Source: JABDIY01 sp963751955 (lineage in GTDB: Bacteria > Actinomycetota > Acidimicrobiia > Acidimicrobiales > SZUA-35). Taken from it: a stretch of 64,000 nucleotides of DNA. Of this stretch, positions 17,665 to 26,601 are shown in pieces. A program made the position numbers and the translations under genes. The stretch spans positions 682,001-746,000 of the forward strand of contig CAVVWM010000011.1 of the NCBI GenBank assembly GCA_963751955.1. The letters run 5' to 3'. Every line of letters starts with the position of its first letter. Position 1 is the first letter of the stretch. Below the pieces are notes generated by a model, which saw only the letters and a program-made list of their open reading frames with translations, was not told the DNA's origin and ran no database searches.

Positions 17665-19131
17665 CTATTCGGTGTACATCGAGATGTCGTGGGGATGACT
17701 CTCGCGAAGCCCGGCTCCGGTGATCTTGGTCAGCCTGGTGTTGTCTTGAAGGTCGGCCAAGCTCGCCGCTCCCGCGTAACCCATACCGCTGCGAACCCCT
17801 CCCACGAGTTGAGAGACCAACTCGGTGAGAGCACCGGCATAACGAACCCGGCCTTCAACTCCCTCAGCGACATGCTTTTGCTGTGTCGAGCCGATCCCGG
17901 TGCCGTAACGATCGGCGGCTCTACCCCTCATCGCTCCGGCCGAACCCATACCGCGGTAGGTCTTCCACATCGCGCCATCAACCAACTCGAGATCGCCGGG
18001 TGCCTCGTCGCAACCAGCCAGCGCATTCCCCAGCATCACCACGTCGGCACCGGCGACGAATGCTTTGACGATGTCGCCGCTGTTGACCACGCCGCCGTCG
18101 GCGATAATTGGCACACCTAATTCTCGCCCGGCTTCCACGCACTCGAAGATCGCAGTCACCTGGGGCATTCCTGCTCCGGCGACGATCCTGGTAGTGCAGA
18201 TCGACCCTGCCCCGACGCCAACCTTCACCGCATCGGCACCAGCGGAGACCATGGCCTCGACGCCTTCCCTCGTGACAACATTGCCGCCTATCACGGTTAG
18301 GTCGGGCCAACCCTTCTTGATCGTCTGGATTGCCTGCACAACTCCGCGGGTATGCCCGTGGGCGGTGTCGATCACGATCAGGTCGACGCCTGAATCGGCC
18401 AAGGCCTCGGTTCGTTCCGCCACATCGGTGACGCCGACCGCTGCGCCCACCCGAAGGCGGCCCTGCGGATCGAGGGAAGCGTTGGGCTTCTCGATCCGTT
18501 TCGTGATGTCTTTCACGGTTATCAGGCCCGTGAGGCGACCCTGCTCATCCACCAGTGGGAGCTTCTCGATCCGATGACGATGCAGCAGTAAAACCGCTTC
18601 GTCCAACGTGGTCCCTTCCGGGCCGGTGACAAGACCATCAGACGTCATGAAGTCGGTGACGGACAGCCCAAATTCCTCGGGTCCGCAGAATCGAATGTCG
18701 CGATTGGTGAGGATCCCCTTCAACACGCCATTGGGGTCACAGATGGGAACTCCGCTGATCTTGTGCCGGTTCATCAGAACCTCGGCATCTGCCAGAGTGC
18801 TGGTTGGCAGCAGCGAAATCGGCGCAGTGATCATTCCGCTCTGGGCTCGCTTTACCCGATCGACCTCGGTGGCCTGTTCCTCCAGCGACAGATTCCGGTG
18901 AAGGATCCCAATGCCGCCCTCCCGGGCCAGACCGATGGCCAGCGGAGCCTCGGTCACGGTGTCCATAGCGGCGGACATCAGTGGCGTGGCGAGGCGAATA
19001 CCGCAGATCGAGGTGGCGATGTCGACCTCGTGAGGAAGGACTTCACTCCATCCGGGAACCACAAGCACATCGTCGAAGGTGAGGGCCTCGAAAGAGTTGA
19101 AAAGCTGAGCGTTCATTTCACGGGCGGTCAT
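17665..19131 (-). CDS. guaB: IMP dehydrogenase
   Basis: Oxidises IMP to XMP, the committed step to GMP. The 488-residue protein has the (beta/alpha)8 barrel split by two CBS domains (MNRHKISGVPICDPNG and LHRHRIEKLPLVDEQG). The active-site loop GAGSICTTRIVAGAG carries the catalytic Cys, and the phosphate-binding ADGGVVNSGDI and MGSAGAM flap are present. It ends the purine cluster. ATG 19131 overlaps the purN stop (ATGA), so translation is coupled; MNAQLF a few codons later is an alternative start. Its presence here links de novo IMP formation directly to guanylate supply. Confidence 0.96.
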   Translation of the reverse strand: MTAREMNAQLFNSFEALTFDDVLVVPGWSEVLPHEVDIATSICGIRLATPLMSAAMDTVTEAPLAIGLAREGGIGILHRNLSLEEQATEVDRVKRAQSGMITAPISLLPTSTLADAEVLMNRHKISGVPICDPNGVLKGILTNRDIRFCGPEEFGLSVTDFMTSDGLVTGPEGTTLDEAVLLLHRHRIEKLPLVDEQGRLTGLITVKDITKRIEKPNASLDPQGRLRVGAAVGVTDVAERTEALADSGVDLIVIDTAHGHTRGVVQAIQTIKKGWPDLTVIGGNVVTREGVEAMVSAGADAVKVGVGAGSICTTRIVAGAGMPQVTAIFECVEAGRELGVPIIADGGVVNSGDIVKAFVAGADVVMLGNALAGCDEAPGDLELVDGAMWKTYRGMGSAGAMRGRAADRYGTGIGSTQQKHVAEGVEGRVRYAGALTELVSQLVGGVRSGMGYAGAASLADLQDNTRLTKITGAGLRESHPHDISMYTE

Positions 19132-19754
19132 GTGGAAACCTCGATGGGGGTCGTATCGGAACTGCGGAGGGTTCGTAGGGCGTCGCCGACTGCCAGTGGG
19201 AGAACCCGATGCTCTACAGCATGGACCCGATCGGTGAGCGAGTCGAGCGTGTCGTCGGCGACAATGGGCACAATCTCGGTGCGGATCACAGGTCCGGTGT
19301 CGACGCCCGCGTCGGGCACCCAATGAACCATGACGCCGGTTTCGCTGATCTCACCGGCAGTAAAGGCCGCTAATGCATCGGCGATGGCCGATGCGCCGGA
19401 GAACATACCCGGTTTGGCTGGATGGAGGTTCACGATGTTGAACCGGGAACAGAATTCGCCGGTGAGGATTCGCATCCAGCCGGCCAGCACTATCAGATCG
19501 GGCTCATGCGGTGCGACAACTCGCTCCAGCCGCCCGTCATAACGGTCTCGGGGTTCTCCGGGTTGTCGTTCCAGAACTTCGGTTCGCACCCCCGCAGCCT
19601 GTGCTCTCTGAAGAACCTTCGCATCGAAATGATCACTGAGAACGGCCACAACCTCGTACGGAGGGTCCGAACTCTCCGCAGAATCCAGCAGTATCTGGGC
19701 GTTCGAGCCGTTGCCCGAAGCCAGGATGAGAACTCGCTGGATCTCGTTCTTCAA
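19128..19754 (-). CDS. purN: Phosphoribosylglycinamide formyltransferase
   Basis: Third step of purine synthesis: 10-formyl-THF-dependent formylation of GAR. The 208-residue protein has the N-terminal VLILASGNGSNAQ loop, VLAGWMRIL, the catalytic Asn-His-Asp set (NLHPAKP for Asn and His; the Asp in VHWVPDAGVDTGPVI) and usual length. The start is a TTG at 19754 whose last bases overlap the purD-purM stop (TTGA). Together with the preceding fusion it recreates the order GARS-AIRS-GART found in one animal polypeptide. Confidence 0.94.
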   Translation of the reverse strand: MKNEIQRVLILASGNGSNAQILLDSAESSDPPYEVVAVLSDHFDAKVLQRAQAAGVRTEVLERQPGEPRDRYDGRLERVVAPHEPDLIVLAGWMRILTGEFCSRFNIVNLHPAKPGMFSGASAIADALAAFTAGEISETGVMVHWVPDAGVDTGPVIRTEIVPIVADDTLDSLTDRVHAVEHRVLPLAVGDALRTLRSSDTTPIEVST

Positions 19755-22270
19755 GACAGAACGATCCCAGGCGTGGCGGTTACCTCACCGATCACAAAGG
19801 TCTCCTCCGGGATGGCATCCCTCACCTCGTCGACGTCGCCGGGTCCGCAGACCACCACCATCCCGATTCCGCAGTTCAGGATCTGGTGGGCGTCCTCCCG
19901 GCTGAGCTCGGCATGTTTGATCAGGTACTGGAACAATGCCGGCTGGGCCCATGCGGAGGTGTCGATGAACGCACCCAGATCGTCGGGCAAGATTCGGGGG
20001 AGGTTGTCGATCAGACCGCCACCGGTGATGTGAGCGAGCGCCTCGACCTTGCCGGTGGCGAGTGCTGTCCGAAGCGGCTCCAGATAACTCCGATGAGTGG
20101 CGAGCAGGGCTTGGAACAACGACTCACCTGCCCCGCCGGGCAAAAGCGCATTCAGATCTTTTCCCTGCACCACCTTGCGGGCCAGGCTGTAACCGTTGGT
20201 GTGAAGACCTGAGGACTTCATGCCGATCAGGGCGTGTCCAGCTGCGATCCCCGGCACCGGAAGCAACTGGGATCGGTCGACGGCGCCGACCATCGTTCCC
20301 GAGATGTCGACCGAACCAGCGGTGATGACACCGGGCATCTCGGCCGTTTCTCCGCCCAACAACACACAACCGGCGTCGCGGCACGCTGCTGCCATCCCAT
20401 CGACGATCTGCCCGACAACCTCTGGATCGAGTTTTGCAGCAGCCACGGTGTCAAGGAAGAAAAGCGGCATCGCCCCTTGCACCAGCACGTCGTTGATGCC
20501 GTGATTCACGATGTCAGCGCCGAGCCCATTCCACGCCTCGGAAGCATCCACTCCGTTGGCGACCATGATCTCAGCGAGCATTGTTTTGGTGCCAACACCG
20601 TCTGTACTAGCGACCAAGAGAGGCTCATCCATGCCGAGGAGTTGCGTGGCGGCGAACACTCCGCCGAAGCTGCCAAGGCCGGCGACAACCCGTTCATCGT
20701 GGGTGCTTTTCACCGCATCAGAAATGCGTTTGGTGGTGGCCGCTCCAGCGGCGAGTGAAACCCCGGCCGAGGCGTAGGCATCGTTCTCAATGGTTGACAC
20801 AGAGGTTGCCTCGTTTGTGGTTGCTGACTGGGATGTGGTTGCACGGTCGACATAACGCCAGCCGATGTCGTGGCGAGCAAACAGACCACTACCGATCAGC
20901 TGATCGACAACGGCATAGCTGCGTTCGAGGGCTTGTTCAAGATCAACGCCAACACCGACAGCGTTCAGTACACGACCACCCGAGCTCACGAGACGTCCCT
21001 GATCGTCGCGGGTTCCGGCATGGATGAGTCGTGCACCCTTGGGCGCCACGGCATTGGGGATCACCACCCCGGTGCGGGGTGAGTTCGGATAACCATCGGC
21101 ACACACCACCACCGTCGCCGCAGTTCGGTCGCCCCGCACCTTCAATGGCTCCCACGGTTGGGACGTGGCTGCGGCGTACATCACTGACAGCATGTCGCCC
21201 TCGACCAGAGGCAGAACAACCTGAGCCTCGGGATCACCGAAACGACAGTTGTACTCGATCAAACGAGGACCCGACTCGGTGAGCATGATGCCCGCGTAGA
21301 CCACACCGACATACGGCGTACCCTCCTTCGCCATGCCGGCTTGTACCGGAACCAGAAAAGTGTTTACCAGCGTCTCGACGAGCAATGGATCGAGGCCGGG
21401 GACTGGAGCGAATGCCCCCATCCCTCCGGTATTGGGGCCGGTATCGCCCTCGCCGACGCGCTTGTGATCCTGGGCGGTGAGCCCCCCCAGAGGATCGATC
21501 TGATCAGCTGAGCAGATACCGAACAGGCTCAGCTCTTCTCCAGTGATCTGCTCCTCCAACACGATGGTTCGACCGCTCTCCCCCATGATCCCCTCGGTGA
21601 GGAATTCGAGGATCGCGCCCTCAGCTTCCAAACGATCATCGGGGACGACGACACCTTTTCCACCTGCGAGACCGTCGGCCTTGACGACCACGTCAAAGTC
21701 CTGCTGGGCAAGCCACCGGAGAGCTGCGTCGGCGTCGGTGAAGGTTTCGTTGACCGGCCCGGGGATGCCGTGCCGTTCGGCGAAGGCACGGGCGAAGCTC
21801 TTGGACCCTTCCAGTCGAGCGGCGGAGGCGCTTGGCCCGAAGCAGTTGATGCCGTGCTGCACGAGTTGATCAGCGAGACCATCGACCAGCGGCTGCTCGG
21901 GTCCTACGACCACGAGGTCGATGGACTTCTCCGAGCAGAAGGCGACAACCTCGTTGAAATCACCAACATCTAACGGCACGTTGTATTGCCTCGTGCCCGG
22001 ATTCCCCGGCGCAACATACAGGTCACGCAGGCGGGGGGACTCGGCAATGGCGTTGGCCAGCGCATGCTCTCGACCACCCGAGCCAATCAACAAAACATCG
22101 AGCAGGCCCAGGCTCCGATCGTCTACTTCATCCTGCCCAAAAGCTCCTTCCGGTTCGGTTTCGATCACCGTGCCCTGAGGTGCAGATCCGGGCACCACCA
22201 AAGTCTCGGGGATTGCGATGTCGGTGTCGGTGTCGAGGATCGGGTCGCTCCCGGCGTTTTCTGATGTCAC
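19751..22270 (-). CDS. Bifunctional GAR synthetase / AIR synthetase (PurD-PurM fusion)
   Basis: 839-residue fusion of two non-consecutive purine enzymes. After a 55-residue acidic N-terminal extension, the PurD part (about 56-480) shows LLIGSGGREHALA, GPEQPLVDGL, ADGLAGGKGVVV, GPNTGGMGAF and EYNCRFGDPEAQ, an ATP-grasp enzyme ligating phosphoribosylamine and glycine. A short linker leads to PurM (about 498-839) with LVASTDGVGTKT, VQGAMPLFFLDT, LLGGETAEMPG and the GLHTNGYSLARK loop. The frame is continuous with no stop or start-site signal at the junction, so it is a genuine fusion. GTG 22270 overlaps the purF stop (GTGA). PurD-PurM fusion is standard in fungi (ADE5,7) and, with GART, in animals. 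Confidence 0.95.
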   Translation of the reverse strand: MTSENAGSDPILDTDTDIAIPETLVVPGSAPQGTVIETEPEGAFGQDEVDDRSLGLLDVLLIGSGGREHALANAIAESPRLRDLYVAPGNPGTRQYNVPLDVGDFNEVVAFCSEKSIDLVVVGPEQPLVDGLADQLVQHGINCFGPSASAARLEGSKSFARAFAERHGIPGPVNETFTDADAALRWLAQQDFDVVVKADGLAGGKGVVVPDDRLEAEGAILEFLTEGIMGESGRTIVLEEQITGEELSLFGICSADQIDPLGGLTAQDHKRVGEGDTGPNTGGMGAFAPVPGLDPLLVETLVNTFLVPVQAGMAKEGTPYVGVVYAGIMLTESGPRLIEYNCRFGDPEAQVVLPLVEGDMLSVMYAAATSQPWEPLKVRGDRTAATVVVCADGYPNSPRTGVVIPNAVAPKGARLIHAGTRDDQGRLVSSGGRVLNAVGVGVDLEQALERSYAVVDQLIGSGLFARHDIGWRYVDRATTSQSATTNEATSVSTIENDAYASAGVSLAAGAATTKRISDAVKSTHDERVVAGLGSFGGVFAATQLLGMDEPLLVASTDGVGTKTMLAEIMVANGVDASEAWNGLGADIVNHGINDVLVQGAMPLFFLDTVAAAKLDPEVVGQIVDGMAAACRDAGCVLLGGETAEMPGVITAGSVDISGTMVGAVDRSQLLPVPGIAAGHALIGMKSSGLHTNGYSLARKVVQGKDLNALLPGGAGESLFQALLATHRSYLEPLRTALATGKVEALAHITGGGLIDNLPRILPDDLGAFIDTSAWAQPALFQYLIKHAELSREDAHQILNCGIGMVVVCGPGDVDEVRDAIPEETFVIGEVTATPGIVLS

Positions 22271-23712
22271 CCCAGAACTCCGTCGAAGCGCTGTTTCGTG
22301 CTGGCCAGACTCAACTGAACCGGAACCGGATATTCACCGGTGAAACATGCATTGCAGTAGCCGTGGTTGAGGAGATCGGTCTCCTCACCGTGGCGGGGAC
22401 CGATGGCGGTCATCATTCGATCAACGCTGATGAAGCCCAACGAGTCGGCTCCGATATGGGTTGCGATCTCGGGCACCCCTAGCTGATGGGCAATCAGCTG
22501 GTCATAGGAACCCATATCGACGCCGAAGAAACAGGGGTGAGCGATGGGAGGACACGTGATTCGCACGTGGACCTCGGTGGCTCCCGCCTCTCGCACCAGC
22601 CGGACCAGGGGTCCGCTGGTCGTTCCCCGCACGATGGAATCATCGACCATCACGACCCGTTTGCCGTACAGATTCTCTTCCAACGTCATGAACTTCAGTG
22701 CAACACCTTGCCGTCGAAGCTCGTCGGTGGGTTCGATGAAGGTACGGCCGATGTAACGGTTCTTCACGAAACCTTCGTTGTAGGTGATCCCCGAAACTGC
22801 GGCGTAGCCGATCGCGGCAGGCATCGAGCTGTCGGGAACCGGAATCACGACATCGGCGTCGACAGGATGTTCGCGAGCCAGCTCTTCCCCGAGCCGCTGT
22901 CGAACGGCATGGACACTCTTGCCGTCCCAGATTGCATCCGGTCGCGAAAAGTAGATGTGTTCGAACGTGCATCGGGCCTGACGCTCTTTGGGGGCGACAG
23001 CCTGAAAACTCTTCATCAGGGGACCCTGCATGACAACAACTTCGCCCGGATCGATCTCGCGGATCTTTTCACAGCCCAGGGTTCGGAGCGCACCCGTCTC
23101 CGACGCCACCACGTGACCGCCCGAGGGCAGCTTTCCCACACTGAGAGGACGGAACCCCCACGGATCCCGGCAGGCCACCACTTTGGTCCCGGCGATCAGC
23201 GCCAACGAAAAGGCGCCTTCCCATACCGGCATGGTGTTCGCGAGTCGCTCTTCCCAGGTTGACCCCTCGGCCGCAGCCAGCATCAGACTGATCACTTCGG
23301 TGTCAGAAGAGCTCATGAGCCCCGCACCTCGGGCGAGCAGGCCGTCGCGAAGCCGATCAGCATTGGTGATGTTGCCGTTGTGGGCCACGCCGAGCGGTCC
23401 ATGGAGAGTTTCAACCACAAACGGTTGGGCATTTCGCTCGTTGTTGCCGCCCGTGGTCGAGTACCGCGTGTGGCCGATCGCCATCGACCCAACCAGTGGG
23501 TCGAGAACTCCGGGCCCAAAGACAGAGCTGACCAACCCCTGGGCCTTGTGAACCCGGACAGCCCGACCGTCGCTCACGGCGATGCCGGCGGCCTCTTGAC
23601 CCCGATGTTGAAGGGCATGGAGGCCAAAGAACGCAGCCCGAGCAGCATCTCCGCTGGCGAGCGAGACGCCGAGTACGCCGCACTCTTCTTTGGGCTGGTC
23701 GGATTCGAACAT
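22267..23712 (-). CDS. purF: Amidophosphoribosyltransferase
   Basis: First committed step: PRPP plus glutamine to phosphoribosylamine. It starts at MFESDQPKEEC (ATG 23712, AAAGG upstream), giving a ten-residue propeptide before the N-terminal nucleophile Cys11 of ECGVLGV. The glutaminase part shows LHALQHRGQEAAG and GHTRYSTTG, and the PRTase part has VVMVDDSIVRGTT. The C-terminal HGYCNACFTGEYP CxxC together with upstream cysteines indicates the Bacillus-type [4Fe-4S], propeptide-processed enzyme. 481 aa. It is translationally coupled to the downstream purD-purM gene. Confidence 0.95.
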   Translation of the reverse strand: MFESDQPKEECGVLGVSLASGDAARAAFFGLHALQHRGQEAAGIAVSDGRAVRVHKAQGLVSSVFGPGVLDPLVGSMAIGHTRYSTTGGNNERNAQPFVVETLHGPLGVAHNGNITNADRLRDGLLARGAGLMSSSDTEVISLMLAAAEGSTWEERLANTMPVWEGAFSLALIAGTKVVACRDPWGFRPLSVGKLPSGGHVVASETGALRTLGCEKIREIDPGEVVVMQGPLMKSFQAVAPKERQARCTFEHIYFSRPDAIWDGKSVHAVRQRLGEELAREHPVDADVVIPVPDSSMPAAIGYAAVSGITYNEGFVKNRYIGRTFIEPTDELRRQGVALKFMTLEENLYGKRVVMVDDSIVRGTTSGPLVRLVREAGATEVHVRITCPPIAHPCFFGVDMGSYDQLIAHQLGVPEIATHIGADSLGFISVDRMMTAIGPRHGEETDLLNHGYCNACFTGEYPVPVQLSLASTKQRFDGVLG

Positions 23713-23761
23713 GGTGGGTGCCTTTTGGGTGTTTCGTTCGGTGGACGCTGGCTTGGGCTCG

Positions 23762-24745
23762 TTACGGGTTCTCGGCGGCCGCATGCCTGAACGACATTGC
23801 GTCGGCGAGAACCTCTGAAAGGTTGGTGTGAATACGGGTGGCGGCTGGTTGTTCGCCGGGGACGAAAGCGAGGCCAGTGAGGCGTTCGTAGAGCTCCACG
23901 TAGCGGGCCGACGCGGCTTCCCAGACCTCGCTGGGGAGTTCGGGAATCGGGCCGTCGCCCCTATAGCCAGTAGCAGCAAGCGCGAGTCGTACAGGTTCTT
24001 TATCGAACGATTCGGGCACCCTGCCCTGGCTCAGCCTCTCCTCGAGCGAAGCTGTGGCCCAGAACCGGCTGCTGTCCGGTGTGTGCATCTCGTCGATGAT
24101 GAGCAACGTGCCATCGGGCGCAAGCCCGAACTCGTACTTGGTGTCGGCCAGTATGAATCCTGCCCCAGCGGCTATCTCGGTTCCGCGGCCGAAGAGTTCG
24201 AGCGCCACCTTCTGGATCTCAGACCAGAGACCCGGTTCCACCACGCCCGATTCCGCCACCTCATCAACGGTTGTGGGCTGGTCGTGCCCTCCATGCGTGG
24301 CTTTTGTGGTTGGGGTGATCAGCGGCTCGGGGAGGGCGCCGTGGTCTTCGATTCCATCGGGAAGGTGATGACCGTAGAGAACGCGTTCGCCAGCCTTGTA
24401 ACGAGGGAGCACTGATGTGCTGGTGGACCCCGTGAGCCGGCCGCGGACGACAACTTCCACCGGCAGCGGCGTGGCGTCGATGGCAACGATGGCGTTCGGG
24501 TCCGGAACACTGATCAGATGATTGGGGACAATGTCGGCGGTGAGGTCGAACCACCACGCCGCCAACTGGTTCAGCACCTGCCCCTTGTTGGGGACCAAGC
24601 CGATCACACGATCAAATGCACTGAGCCGGTCGGTGGTGACCATCAACCTCCGTTGACCAGGGAGTTCCCACGCTTCGCGAACCTTCCCGGCTGTGTGCCC
24701 GGGCAACTCGAAGGAGATTCTGTCCAGAGTTTTGGATGCTCCCAC
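23762..24745 (-). CDS. purC: SAICAR synthetase
   Basis: ATP-dependent ligation of CAIR and aspartate. The 327-residue protein carries KVREAWELPGQRRLMVTTDRLSAFD, the EVVVRGRLTGST segment, ADTKYEFG and IDEMHTPDSSRFW, all typical of the longer eukaryote/actinobacterial-like PurC rather than the 240-residue E. coli form. GTG 24745 lies 6 bases after TAAACT, so purC and the genes downstream can be transcribed from an internal leaderless promoter in the 51-base gap after purK. Confidence 0.95.
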   Translation of the reverse strand: MGASKTLDRISFELPGHTAGKVREAWELPGQRRLMVTTDRLSAFDRVIGLVPNKGQVLNQLAAWWFDLTADIVPNHLISVPDPNAIVAIDATPLPVEVVVRGRLTGSTSTSVLPRYKAGERVLYGHHLPDGIEDHGALPEPLITPTTKATHGGHDQPTTVDEVAESGVVEPGLWSEIQKVALELFGRGTEIAAGAGFILADTKYEFGLAPDGTLLIIDEMHTPDSSRFWATASLEERLSQGRVPESFDKEPVRLALAATGYRGDGPIPELPSEVWEAASARYVELYERLTGLAFVPGEQPAATRIHTNLSEVLADAMSFRHAAAENP

Positions 24746-24751
24746 AGGTGT

Positions 24752-24757
24752 AGTTTA
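24752..24757 (-). promoter_or_regulatory. Internal -10 element before purC
   Basis: TAAACT on the minus strand, 6 bases before GTG 24745. It would give a separate transcript for purC-purF-purDM-purN-guaB. Confidence 0.45.
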
Positions 24758-24796
24758 TCGCCTTGGCGACCGCCCCTACACGACCACTACGCGCAC

Positions 24797-25882
24797 CTAG
24801 ACCTCGCGGCTAGCCGGGCCAACGATCCGGTTGACGTGGCCCATTTTGCGACCCGGTTTCACGTCGGTTTTGCCATAGAGATGCAACGCCGCGTTGGGAT
24901 CTCGGGCCAGGTCGGGAAGACGGTCCAGGTCGTCGCCGATGAGGTTCTGCATGATCACATCGGCGTGTCGTCCTCCGTCGCCGAGGGGCCAGCCGGTGAT
25001 GGCGCGGATGTGCTGCTCGAACTGGTCAACCACGCATCCGTTTTGGGTCCAGTGACCTGAGTTGTGCACCCGGGGAGCGATCTCGTTCACGAGCACACCC
25101 GAAGGTGTAAGAAAGAGTTCAACTCCCAGCACGCCAACGAAATCAAGCCCGTCGAGAATCCGACCTGCAATGCTCAAGGCCTCGGAGCGGACGGCCTGGC
25201 TGAGGTGAGCGGGAACCGTGGTGGTCCGCAGGATGCCGCCCTCGTGGACGTTCTCGCCCGGATCGAAACAGACCACCGTGCCTGACATGTCGCGAGCGCC
25301 GATCACCGAGATCTCAGAACTGAAATCGACAAAGCCCTCGAGGACGGCCGGGGCGCCGGCCACCACGGCCATCGCCGCCGGAGCCTGGTCTGGATGGGTG
25401 AGTGTGGCCTGACCCTTGCCGTCGTAGCCGAACCGGCGGGTCTTCAAAATCGACGGGGTGCCGACCGAACCAAGGGCCGCGTCCATGCCGAGGGCGTCGT
25501 CCACTGCTGCGTAGGGAGCCACGTTGAGCCCCATCCCGCTCAGGAAGTCTTTCTCGGTGATCCGATCCTGGCTGATACGGAGTGCATCACGGTTGGGTCG
25601 AATGGGAGCGAGAGCTTCGAGCACGTCGAGAGCTGTGCTGGGGATGTTTTCGAACTCGTAGGTGATGACGTCGACAGTTTCCCCAAAGGCAACCAGGGCT
25701 TCTGCATCGTCGTAGTCGGCGGTGCTGACCCGATCGGCAACGTGGCCTGCCGGAGGAGTGGCACCGGGCTCGAAGATGTGGCAGCGAAACCCCAGCCGGG
25801 CTGCCGCTACCGAAAGCATGCGGCCCAACTGTCCTCCGCCCAGGATGCCGATGACCGCACCACGTGGCAGTGGCTCAATCAT
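24797..25882 (-). CDS. purK: N5-carboxyaminoimidazole ribonucleotide synthetase
   Basis: ATP-grasp enzyme making N5-CAIR from AIR and bicarbonate. The 361-residue protein begins MIEPLPRGAVIGILGGGQLGRML and shows TYEFENIP, the ATP-grasp segment LKTRRFGYDGKGQ, and the metal-binding region EIAPRVHNSGHWT. The start (ATG 25882) overlaps the purE stop by 8 bases, so PurE and PurK are coupled, as expected for the two-step bacterial route to CAIR. Confidence 0.95.
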   Translation of the reverse strand: MIEPLPRGAVIGILGGGQLGRMLSVAAARLGFRCHIFEPGATPPAGHVADRVSTADYDDAEALVAFGETVDVITYEFENIPSTALDVLEALAPIRPNRDALRISQDRITEKDFLSGMGLNVAPYAAVDDALGMDAALGSVGTPSILKTRRFGYDGKGQATLTHPDQAPAAMAVVAGAPAVLEGFVDFSSEISVIGARDMSGTVVCFDPGENVHEGGILRTTTVPAHLSQAVRSEALSIAGRILDGLDFVGVLGVELFLTPSGVLVNEIAPRVHNSGHWTQNGCVVDQFEQHIRAITGWPLGDGGRHADVIMQNLIGDDLDRLPDLARDPNAALHLYGKTDVKPGRKMGHVNRIVGPASREV

Positions 25883-26378
25883 CCTCGGGAGCCTCGGGAA
25901 TCGAGGCCGAGAGATCGGCACGCCACGCGTCGAGGCGCCGGGCCAGATCGGGGTCGTTTGTGGCAAGGATGCTCGCCGCCATCAGGCCGGCGTTGGCGGC
26001 ACCGGTTGCGCCGATCGCCATGGTCGCCACCGGGAATCCCCTGGGCATCTGCACGATCGAGTAGAGGCTGTCGACTCCGGAGAGAGCCTTGGTGTGAACA
26101 GGAACACCGATCACCGGCACGCGGGTCTTCGAGGCCATCATCCCAGGCAGATGGGCCGCTCCCCCCGCTCCGGCGATGATCACCTTGAGTCCCCGTTCCA
26201 CCGCCGTCGTTCCGAACTCCCACAGGCGGTCCGGGGTGCGGTGAGCCGAGACGATCCGAGTGTCGTAGGGCACTTGGAGAGCATCGAGGATGTCGGCGGC
26301 ATGACGCATGGTCGGCCAATCGGACTGGCTGCCCATGATGATTGCGACCTCTACACTTGCCACGTGTTCATCTGACAT
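25875..26378 (-). CDS. purE: N5-CAIR mutase (PurE class I)
   Basis: Converts N5-CAIR to CAIR. The 167-residue protein shows the class I signature: IIMGSQSDWPTM phosphate loop, SAHRTPDRL with the catalytic His, GAGGAAHLPGM, and PVHTKALSGVDSLYSIVQMP. It starts at MSDEHV (ATG 26378). Unlike most genes here it appears to have a leader: a TATAGT hexamer lies 33 bases upstream and a GAGAGGCAGG purine tract sits in the leader. Confidence 0.95.
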   Translation of the reverse strand: MSDEHVASVEVAIIMGSQSDWPTMRHAADILDALQVPYDTRIVSAHRTPDRLWEFGTTAVERGLKVIIAGAGGAAHLPGMMASKTRVPVIGVPVHTKALSGVDSLYSIVQMPRGFPVATMAIGATGAANAGLMAASILATNDPDLARRLDAWRADLSASIPEAPEDD

Positions 26379-26411
26379 CGCGCGCTGACCTGCCTCTCGG
26401 TGAAGCGCCAA

Positions 26412-26417
26412 ACTATA
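26412..26417 (-). promoter_or_regulatory. Putative promoter (-10) of purE-purK
   Basis: TATAGT on the minus strand, 33 bases before the purE ATG. It leaves room for a short leader with a Shine-Dalgarno-like GAGAGGCAGG, unlike the leaderless pattern elsewhere in the window. Confidence 0.4.
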
Positions 26418-26455
26418 ACCGGTAGCGTGAACCTCCTGCCGAGGCCCGACCCCGC

Positions 26456-26590
26456 TCAACCTATGACGAGGCGCTGAATCGGTTGACCGGTGATCTCAAC
26501 GATCAGTTCGAAGTCCTTGTCAAGGTGTAGCAGCAGTCCTCGAACTGGTGATGGAAGTGTGCCTTCCAGGGTGAGAATCCATCGGGAGTT
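26456..26590 (-). pseudogene. C-terminal remnant of a VapC-like PIN-domain toxin
   Basis: The 223-base gap between purQ and purE contains an open minus-strand reading of about 45 codons with no ATG, GTG or TTG. Its last part reads LLLHLDKDFELIVEITGQP and then a stop at 26456. This strongly resembles the C-terminal end of actinobacterial PIN-domain (VapC) nucleases, in which LHYDxDFDLIAxVTGQP contributes the last acidic residue and final helix. The N-terminal three quarters of the domain and any antitoxin gene are absent. Identification is by remembered motif only. Confidence 0.45.
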
Positions 26591-26601
26591 CGGTGGATGG
26601 C

